From Bacillota bacterium (GTDB lineage: Bacteria > Bacillota > Clostridia > Christensenellales > Aristaeellaceae): 20,777 bases of DNA. The notes under the pieces were generated by a model that had not been told where the DNA came from, did not search any database, and worked only from the letters and a program-made list of their open reading frames with translations. Below are positions 15,506 through 20,777 of this stretch, piece by piece. Each line of letters begins with the position of its first letter. The first letter of the stretch is position 1. Where the stretch lies: the NCBI GenBank assembly GCA_023392515.1, contig JAEVYX010000114.1:1-20777 (forward strand), given 5' to 3'. The translations under genes were made by a program, and so were the position numbers.

Positions 15506-15534
15506 TGTACACACCTGGGAAAAAATAGTATAAT
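15506..15534 (+). promoter_or_regulatory. Probable promoter of pgmB
   Basis: TGTACA (15506-15511, four of six), 17 bases, perfect TATAAT (15529-15534), starting transcription about 37 bases before pgmB. A 6-bp stem (ACAGGG 15492-15497 with CCCTGT 15503-15508) overlaps the -35 box. A second, weaker candidate is TTGCAA (15412-15417), 16 bases, TATAAA (15434-15439). Confidence 0.45.
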
Positions 15535-15577
15535 AAAACTCTTATTATAGTCAGCTGGCAGCTACGGAGGTAACATC

Positions 15578-16231
15578 ATGCAGCTTCAAAAAATTCATGC
15601 GGTAATCTTTGATCTTGACGGTGTAATTGTATCTACGGATGACTGCCATTATCGGGCATGGAAAATGATGGCTGATTCCCAAAGCATTCCCTTTGACAGG
15701 GAGATCAATGAAAGGCTGCGTGGCGTAAGCCGCATGGAAAGCTTGGAGATTATCCTGGAGCGGTCAAACCGTACTTATACGCAGAATGAAAAAGAGGCTC
15801 TGGCCACACAGAAGAATGAAGCCTATAAACTTCTCATCCAGGAACTGACGCCGTCCGATATGCTGCCCGGGGCAATGAAGACGCTGGAAGATTTACGCAG
15901 CCGGGGAATTCGGATAGCCATCGGTTCATCGTCCCGCAATACCCCTATTATTCTCAAACAGATCGGACTGTCGGGCTATTTTGACGCTGTGGCCGACGGC
16001 AATGAAATCCATCACAGCAAGCCGGACCCGGAGGTGTTTTTGCTGGCGGCAAAAAAACTGAAAGTACCGGCGGAAAATTGTTTGGTGGTCGAGGATGCCG
16101 ACGCGGGAGTGGAAGCCGCTTTGGCAGGTGGCATGCGGGTGCTGGGCGTGGGGTCTGCCGCCAGAAATCCAAGAGCCACCTTTTCGGCCGCTTCGCTGGA
16201 AGTCGCCAAACTATCAAACTTGCTTGCGTAA
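15578..16231 (+). CDS. pgmB: Beta-phosphoglucomutase (HAD superfamily)
   Basis: Cytoplasmic enzyme interconverting beta-glucose 1-phosphate and glucose 6-phosphate, used after maltose or trehalose phosphorolysis. The 217 residues match the family closely: FDLDG with nucleophile D12 and acid/base D14, hinge H24, substrate loop RGVSR (48-52), GSSSRN (116-121), KPDPEVF with K148, and the magnesium-binding E172-D173. ACGGAGG precedes the ATG at 15578. No maltose or trehalose phosphorylase is nearby; the gene stands at the head of a plus-strand run with tldD and tldE, 60 bases upstream of tldD, so it may be co-transcribed with them without a shared pathway. Confidence 0.92.
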   Translation: MQLQKIHAVIFDLDGVIVSTDDCHYRAWKMMADSQSIPFDREINERLRGVSRMESLEIILERSNRTYTQNEKEALATQKNEAYKLLIQELTPSDMLPGAMKTLEDLRSRGIRIAIGSSSRNTPIILKQIGLSGYFDAVADGNEIHHSKPDPEVFLLAAKKLKVPAENCLVVEDADAGVEAALAGGMRVLGVGSAARNPRATFSAASLEVAKLSNLLA

Positions 16232-16291
16232 GGTGCAAAACATTTGGGAAATATGGAAAGGTATTGGAGCGATACCAGGAGGGATGCAACC

Positions 16292-17671
16292 ATGCTGGAG
16301 CGGGAAACGGCACAGGCCGTATTGCAGGAAGCTTTAAAAACCGGCGGCGACTTTGCTGAAATCTACTGGGAGGACAGGCGTAATCACTTGATCCAGATGC
16401 GGGGAGGCAAGATTGACACGGTCAACAACAACCGTAGGCATGGGGCGGGAATACGTGTTTTTCAAAACTTGAGCGCCGTTTACGTATACACAAACGATAC
16501 CTCGCGGGAAGGCCTTCTCAAATGCGCAGGCAGGGCCGCGGCGGCGGTGAAAGGAGATGGCTCGGTTTCTCCGGCTCCGCTTGCTTATCAAGACGTCCAA
16601 AACATTCATCCCATCCTGTACGCACCGAGCACGGTGAAGAGTGCCAGAAAGGCGGAGAAGCTTCGGGCTGCCCATGTTGCAGCAAAAACCTTCCCCGAAA
16701 TCAGCCAAGTGGTTCTGGGATATCAGGACAGCGAACAGGATGTATGGATTGCAAACAGCGAAGGTCTTTATACTTCAGACCGCCGGGTTTACTCCCGCAT
16801 GACCTGCTCTGCCGTCGCTTCCAGTGAAACAGAGAATCAAACCGGTTCTTTTCACCCGGGAGCCATGCAAGGTTTTGAGTTGTTTGACCAGCGGGTGGAC
16901 CCGGAGGCGGTAGGCCGCCGAGCTGCGCAAACAGCAGTTACCATGCTGCATGCGCCGGTTTGCCCTGCGGGGGTGATGCCGGTAGTGATTGATAACGGTT
17001 TTGGAGGCGTTATTTTTCATGAAGCCTGCGGCCATAGCCTGGAAGCTACCGCCGTGGCCTTTGGCATGAGTGAATTCTGCGGGAAGTTGGGGCAAAAGAT
17101 AGCTGCTGATTGTGTAACAGCCATAGATGATGGCACGCTCCCCAATGAGTGGGGCAGCTCAAATATTGACGATGAGGGAACCCCTGCCACCCGCCTTGTG
17201 CTGATTGAAAATGGCATTCTGAAAAATTACATGATCGATAAATTAAATGCCCGGCGTATGGGGATGGCTGTCACCGGCAGCGCCCGCCGGGAAAGCTATG
17301 CCTATGCGCCCACATCACGGATGCGCAACACCTTTCTTGAAAAAGGAAAGGATGACGAAGACGAAATCATCTCTACCATGGGTGATGGGCTGTATGCCAA
17401 GCAGATGGGCGGCGGCTCGGTCAACCCTGCTACAGGCGAATTCAATTTCAGCGTAATGGAAGGCTATCTGGTCAAGAACGGGAAAATTGTTTCTCCAGTC
17501 CGGGGCGCGTCCTTGATAGGAAAGGGCTCTGAAGTCCTTCTGCGCATTGACCGGGTGGGAAAGGATTTGCAGCACTCTCAGGGCATGTGCGGCAGTGTAA
17601 GCGGCAGCATTCCCGCCAACGTGGGTCAGCCGATGATTCGTGTCAGCAGTTTGACCGTGGGCGGGCGCTAA
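16292..17671 (+). CDS. tldD: TldD metallopeptidase subunit
   Basis: Zinc-dependent peptidase subunit that forms a heterodimer with TldE and cleaves small unfolded peptides; in E. coli it matures microcin B17 and degrades the antitoxin CcdA. The 459 residues carry the catalytic HEACGH (HExxxH, 243-248) in GGVIFHEACGHSLEAT and the C-terminal GMCG cysteine (C433) that completes the zinc site. The start at 16292 follows AGGAGG nine bases upstream; longer in-frame starts at 16244 or 16253 lack a binding site. tldE follows after 18 bases. Confidence 0.95.
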   Translation: MLERETAQAVLQEALKTGGDFAEIYWEDRRNHLIQMRGGKIDTVNNNRRHGAGIRVFQNLSAVYVYTNDTSREGLLKCAGRAAAAVKGDGSVSPAPLAYQDVQNIHPILYAPSTVKSARKAEKLRAAHVAAKTFPEISQVVLGYQDSEQDVWIANSEGLYTSDRRVYSRMTCSAVASSETENQTGSFHPGAMQGFELFDQRVDPEAVGRRAAQTAVTMLHAPVCPAGVMPVVIDNGFGGVIFHEACGHSLEATAVAFGMSEFCGKLGQKIAADCVTAIDDGTLPNEWGSSNIDDEGTPATRLVLIENGILKNYMIDKLNARRMGMAVTGSARRESYAYAPTSRMRNTFLEKGKDDEDEIISTMGDGLYAKQMGGGSVNPATGEFNFSVMEGYLVKNGKIVSPVRGASLIGKGSEVLLRIDRVGKDLQHSQGMCGSVSGSIPANVGQPMIRVSSLTVGGR

Positions 17672-17689
17672 GGCAAAAGGAGGCGTTGG

Positions 17690-19036
17690 ATGATGACTAT
17701 GGACGCATTTGTAAAGGCATTGATGCAGGCCGCGAAAGCCGCGGGAATTGAAGCTGCGGAAGCATATATTGCCTCCGGTGACAGCTTTAAGGCGGTATCT
17801 GTTCAAGGGGAAATTGTACAATATGCCGTCAACAGTTCCTGCGGCCTATCGCTGCGGGGAATCTATAAGGGTAAAATGGGGTATGCAGCTACAGAAGCGC
17901 TGGATGAGGAAGCAATCGGACAGCTTGTTGAGGGGTTGCTGGACAGCGCTCAATTGAGTGAAGAAGAGGATGTTCCCGAAATTTATGGGGGAGACACTTC
18001 CTATCCGCAAGTAGATGGATATAACCCAGTATTGAATACCGTAACCTCCGAAGAAAAGCTGCAATTTGTAAAGGATATGGAAAAGGCGGCATTCAAAGCG
18101 GATCTCCGAGTAGACAAGGTTGGTCATAATACGATATTAACCGGTGAGGGAGCAATCCGCATTGTCAATACCTATGGCTTGGATGTCTCCTATCGGAGCA
18201 ATTACTGCGGTGCATATCTTGAACCCATCGCCCGGGAAGGAGAAAAGGTTTCTACAGGCATGGATATTGCCATCACCTACGATTTTTCCCAGATGGATGG
18301 GAAAAAACTGGCTCAAAGCGCGGTGGAGCGGGCGGTATTTCACTTAAAGGGACAGACCATAAAAAGCGGCACCTACCGCGTTATTCTGGAAAACGGAGCC
18401 TGCGCTGAAATCCTGGATACATTCAGCGGCATATTTTCTGCAGAAAATGCCCAGCATGGATTGTCGCTTCTAAAGGGCAGGGTTGGAGAATCCATTGCCT
18501 CTGATTGTGTCAGCCTTATGGATGATCCTATGCTTCCCCATGGTATGGACAGCAGACCGTTTGATGCAGAGGGTGTGGCTACAAGAACGAAGGCTGTCAT
18601 ACAAAACGGCGTATTATGTACTTTGCTGCATAATTTGAAAACAGCAAAAAAAGATGGAGTCAAGACGACGGGGAATGCCAGCAAAGGGGGCTATGCGGCT
18701 CCTGTACGCGTGGCACCTACCAATTTCTTTTTTGCACCGGGAGAAAAAAGCCTGGAAGAGCTTATGGCGCAAATGGACAACGGGCTTGTTATCACTGAAC
18801 TGGAAGGGTTGCATAGCGGAGCTAACGGTGTGAGCGGTGATTTTTCTTTATCTGCAAAGGGATATGCAGTAAAAGCAGGAAAAAAGGCCCAGCCGGTCGA
18901 ACAGATTACAATAGCGGGGAATTTTTATACAATGCTGAAGAATATACGGGAAATTGCGAATGATTTAAAATTTCCTGGCAGCGGCATTGGCAGCCCATCT
19001 GTAGACATAGGTGAAATGGCGGTGGCCGGCTCCTAA
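17690..19036 (+). CDS. tldE: TldE/PmbA subunit
   Basis: Non-catalytic partner of TldD, 448 residues, the usual PmbA length. It has the same fold with GHNTILTGEGAIRIVNTYGLDVSYRS in the middle and the C-terminal FPGSGIGSPSVDIGEMAVAG, and it lacks the HExxxH zinc motif, as expected for TldE. AAAGGAGG sits six bases before the ATG at 17690; a second ATG immediately follows and could serve equally. It forms an operon with tldD. No RiPP precursor or toxin-antitoxin pair that could be its substrate is visible in the window. Confidence 0.94.
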   Translation: MMTMDAFVKALMQAAKAAGIEAAEAYIASGDSFKAVSVQGEIVQYAVNSSCGLSLRGIYKGKMGYAATEALDEEAIGQLVEGLLDSAQLSEEEDVPEIYGGDTSYPQVDGYNPVLNTVTSEEKLQFVKDMEKAAFKADLRVDKVGHNTILTGEGAIRIVNTYGLDVSYRSNYCGAYLEPIAREGEKVSTGMDIAITYDFSQMDGKKLAQSAVERAVFHLKGQTIKSGTYRVILENGACAEILDTFSGIFSAENAQHGLSLLKGRVGESIASDCVSLMDDPMLPHGMDSRPFDAEGVATRTKAVIQNGVLCTLLHNLKTAKKDGVKTTGNASKGGYAAPVRVAPTNFFFAPGEKSLEELMAQMDNGLVITELEGLHSGANGVSGDFSLSAKGYAVKAGKKAQPVEQITIAGNFYTMLKNIREIANDLKFPGSGIGSPSVDIGEMAVAGS

Positions 19037-19086
19037 AATTTTTACAATCTATCATTAAGGCAAATGATGCAAGGAGGGAAGGAAAA

Positions 19087-19455
19087 ATGCAGGAAATCGT
19101 AACCTGGATTCTCACCGCAGGATATTGGGTGGTATGTGCTTCTGTCGCTTTGAGAACGTTACTTCTGGTATTGACGTTTATGAAGGTTTCGCCAGGGGAG
19201 CGTGCTAAAATAAGCAAACCATTCGCCCTGTCCATTATTTCGGAAGCTGCGCTATGCGCTTTGGTGGCTTTGAGTTTTCAGATATCCCATGTGGCGCTGA
19301 TTCCAATAACCTTGGTGTGTTTTGGCTTGATTACCCTTCGTAAAGTGGCTCCTTTTGAGAAAGTGGCCACTCAGCATGTCTACAGCTTTCTGGCTTCCAT
19401 GATGCCTAAAAGCCAGCCTTCTCTGGCTAAGGCGACGACCCTGCATCTTTTCTGA
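19087..19455 (+). CDS. Small membrane protein of unknown function
   Basis: I do not recognise this 122-residue protein. It has three hydrophobic segments at about 8-31, 47-65 and 69-84, a basic loop (FMKVSPGERAKISKP, 31-45), and a polar C-terminal tail of about 35 residues. A strong AAGGAGGG site precedes the ATG at 19087, and a terminator follows the stop by 26 bases, so it is a real gene and the last of the tldD-tldE transcription unit, 50 bases after tldE. It has no signal peptide or catalytic motif that I can see. Confidence 0.75.
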   Translation: MQEIVTWILTAGYWVVCASVALRTLLLVLTFMKVSPGERAKISKPFALSIISEAALCALVALSFQISHVALIPITLVCFGLITLRKVAPFEKVATQHVYSFLASMMPKSQPSLAKATTLHLF

Positions 19456-19480
19456 AGATCATCAACAAAGCATATTGATG

Positions 19481-19505
19481 AAAGCCCGGGCATACCGGGC
19501 TTTTT
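19481..19505 (+). terminator. Rho-independent terminator of the tldD-tldE unit
   Basis: AAAGCCCGG (19481-19489) pairs with CCGGGCTTT (19495-19503), five-base loop, followed by TTTTTGTGT. The upstream AAA could also let it act weakly on the opposing collagen-gene transcript. Confidence 0.9.
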
Positions 19506-19516
19506 GTGTATGTAAA

Positions 19517-19535
19517 CCCCCGGAAATACCGGGGG
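19517..19535 (-). terminator. Probable terminator of the collagen-like gene
   Basis: CCCCCGG (19517-19523) pairs with CCGGGGG (19529-19535). On the minus strand only three T follow, so it is a weak U-tract; the larger hairpin just beyond (19481-19505) may back it up. It lies 13 bases past the stop. Confidence 0.55.
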
Positions 19536-19547
19536 CTGCTAAACAAA

Positions 19548-20777
19548 TTAGTTTATACCAACTCCAGCGCTGACATAGCCGGATACAGTTGTTGCGATAT
19601 CGACACCGGCCGTAACTGCTGCTGAGATAACCAACAATAGGCGTATCCCTGCGGGCTCGGTAATGCTAAGCCCGGTGATATTGCCGATACTGGTGGTGCC
19701 AATAGCTAAAGCCCCTGTCAAGGGTGGCGAGAGTGCAACGGATGCACCGGGAATGGGAGTAAAGATGTCATCTGGTGTAGTGGATTCATATAGTTGGGCT
19801 GTAAGCGTCACTGTGGAGCCGACCAAGGAGAGGGCTGCGGAGGTGCTGAAGTAGACGGAGATGGATTCAATCACGCCAGGTCTGGGCATGGAGAAAGCCA
19901 TGTTTGTCAGACCGACGATATTAATTGCGCCACCTACTATACTTAAGCCGGAAGTGGAACTTCCAAATCCAAGTACACTCGTTGTGCCTAAAAGTCCGCC
20001 CAATACGGTCGTTACAGTGGAGGGGGTGCCGGAAGCAAATGGAATGATGGCGCCCGGTCCGGTAGCTCCGGTGGGTCCGGCAGGGCCATCAGGTCCTTGG
20101 GGTCCGGTAGTTCCGTCGGCTCCGGCAGGGCCAACAGGTCCTTGGGGTCCGGTGGGCCCTTCAGGTCCGGTTGAGCCACCGGTACCAGTTGCGCCTCCAG
20201 GCCCTGTAGCACCAGCAGGTCCAATTAGCCCTTGGGGTCCGGTAGGTCCTTCGGGTCCGGTGGGCCCTTGGGATCCCGTAGGACCTTCAGACCCTGTAGC
20301 GCCAGCAGGCCCAATAAGCCCTTGGGGTCCGGTAGATCCTTCGGGTCCGGTAGGACCTTCAGGCCCTGTAGCGCCAGCAGGCCCAATAAGCCCTTGGGGT
20401 CCAGTAGATCCTTGGGGTCCGGTGGGTCCTTCGGGTCCAGTAGCACCAACAGGCCCGGTGGGTCCTTCAGGTCCGGTAGGACCTTCGGGTCCAGTGGGCC
20501 CTTCAGGTCCTGTAGCGCCAGCAGGTCCAATAAGCCCTTGGGGTCCGGTGGGTCCTTCGGGTCCGGTAGCACCAACAGGTCCGGTGGGCCCTTCGGGTCC
20601 GGTGGGTCCTTCGGGTCCGGTAGCACCAACAGGTCCGGTGGGCCCTTCGGGTCCGGTGGGTCCTTCAGGTCCGGTGGGTCCTTCAGGTCCGGTGGGTCCT
20701 TCAGGTCCGGTGGGTCCTTCAGGTCCGGTGGGTCCTTCAGGTCCGGTGGGTCCTTCAGGCCCGGTGGGTCCTTCAGG
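19548..20777 (-). CDS. Collagen-like Gly-X-Y surface protein with BclB-type C-terminal domain, N-terminus beyond window
   Basis: The 409 codons present are open to the right edge with no stop. The first 242 residues seen contain 80 uninterrupted Gly-X-Y triplets, mostly GPT and GPE with GPQ, GAT, GPA and GLI; Thr is very common at the Y position, as in glycosylated spore-filament proteins. After the last triplet the sequence GAIIPFASGTPSTVTTVLGG begins a C-terminal domain of about 167 residues, rich in Gly, Ser and hydrophobic residues, which resembles the BclB-type exosporium C-terminal domain that trimerises or anchors such filaments. A TTG at 20003 is not the true start, since the frame continues far upstream. 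Surface or spore-coat location is inferred. The start codon, any leader and the promoter are outside the window. Confidence 0.9.
   Translation of the reverse strand, partial: PEGPTGPEGPTGPEGPTGPEGPTGPEGPTGPEGPTGPEGPTGPEGPTGPVGATGPEGPTGPEGPTGPVGATGPEGPTGPQGLIGPAGATGPEGPTGPEGPTGPEGPTGPVGATGPEGPTGPQGSTGPQGLIGPAGATGPEGPTGPEGSTGPQGLIGPAGATGSEGPTGSQGPTGPEGPTGPQGLIGPAGATGPGGATGTGGSTGPEGPTGPQGPVGPAGADGTTGPQGPDGPAGPTGATGPGAIIPFASGTPSTVTTVLGGLLGTTSVLGFGSSTSGLSIVGGAINIVGLTNMAFSMPRPGVIESISVYFSTSAALSLVGSTVTLTAQLYESTTPDDIFTPIPGASVALSPPLTGALAIGTTSIGNITGLSITEPAGIRLLLVISAAVTAGVDIATTVSGYVSAGVGIN
20661..20777 (-). repeat. 18-bp tandem repeat in collagen tract
   Basis: The unit TCCTTCAGGTCCGGTGGG (plus strand) starts at 20661, 20679, 20697, 20715, 20733 and 20751 (one T-to-C change in the last), then a half unit reaches the edge. 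Each encodes GPT-GPE on the minus strand. Because 18 is a multiple of three, gain or loss of units keeps the frame. Confidence 0.95.

Noticed and set aside
15301..15577. Riboswitch or small RNA in the hflK-pgmB divergent region
   Set aside because: Only a short 6-bp stem and promoter-like boxes are visible; no conserved riboswitch core was recognised.
17315..17821. Minus-strand open frame of 168 codons across the tldD-tldE junction
   Set aside because: Shadow of two confidently identified plus-strand genes; no ribosome binding site.
20012..20629. Asp/Pro/Leu-rich minus-strand frames in the collagen tract
   Set aside because: They are out-of-frame readings of the Gly-X-Y repeat; the true frame is open from the right edge to 19548.
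20052..20777. Repeat tract as a possible CRISPR array
   Set aside because: Repeats are contiguous or in coding register, with no unique spacers of constant length; they encode Gly-X-Y triplets.

Overview
The window looks like chromosomal DNA of a Gram-positive Bacillota, most likely a member of the class Clostridia. The evidence is strong AGGAGG-type ribosome binding sites on almost every gene, a canonical ctsR-mcsA-mcsB-clpC operon with a CtsR heptad operator, a YprA/YprB (MrfA/MrfB) pair, and a collagen-like protein ending in a BclB-type domain known from spore or cell surfaces of Firmicutes. I cannot assign genus or species.

Layout. From the left edge to about 15.3 kb everything is on the minus strand. 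(1) 1-2448: a carbohydrate ABC importer operon in the order permease, permease, solute-binding protein; the binding protein is cut by the left edge. (2) 2763-6894: helicase mrfA, nuclease mrfB and a TPR protein, translationally overlapped, with a good promoter in front and a clear terminator behind. (3) 7053-11567: ctsR-mcsA-mcsB-clpC, the class III heat-shock operon, with promoter, CtsR box and terminator all visible. (4) 11750-15300: hflK-hflC-floT, three SPFH membrane-scaffold genes in one apparent operon with its own terminator. From 15.5 kb the plus strand carries pgmB (beta-phosphoglucomutase), tldD, tldE and a small membrane protein, ended by a terminator at 19.5 kb. The right edge, on the minus strand, is the 3' part of a collagen-like Gly-X-Y gene that runs off the window.

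How they fit together. The centre of the window is rich in protein quality control: CtsR/McsAB/ClpC (arginine phosphorylation and regulated proteolysis), HflKC (modulators of the FtsH membrane protease), a flotillin, and the TldD/TldE peptidase pair. MrfAB is a DNA-damage repair pair. The sugar importer and pgmB are metabolic genes at separate places.

Most of the window is recognisable core biology. The points I think deserve a second look are the joint hflK-hflC-floT operon without NfeD or FtsH, the third TPR gene coupled to mrfB, a degenerate phosphoarginine-pocket motif in McsB, a solute-binding protein with no lipobox cysteine, a pair of direct repeats flanking the importer promoter, and the 18-bp register of the collagen tract. 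I did not find a clearly undescribed multi-gene system.
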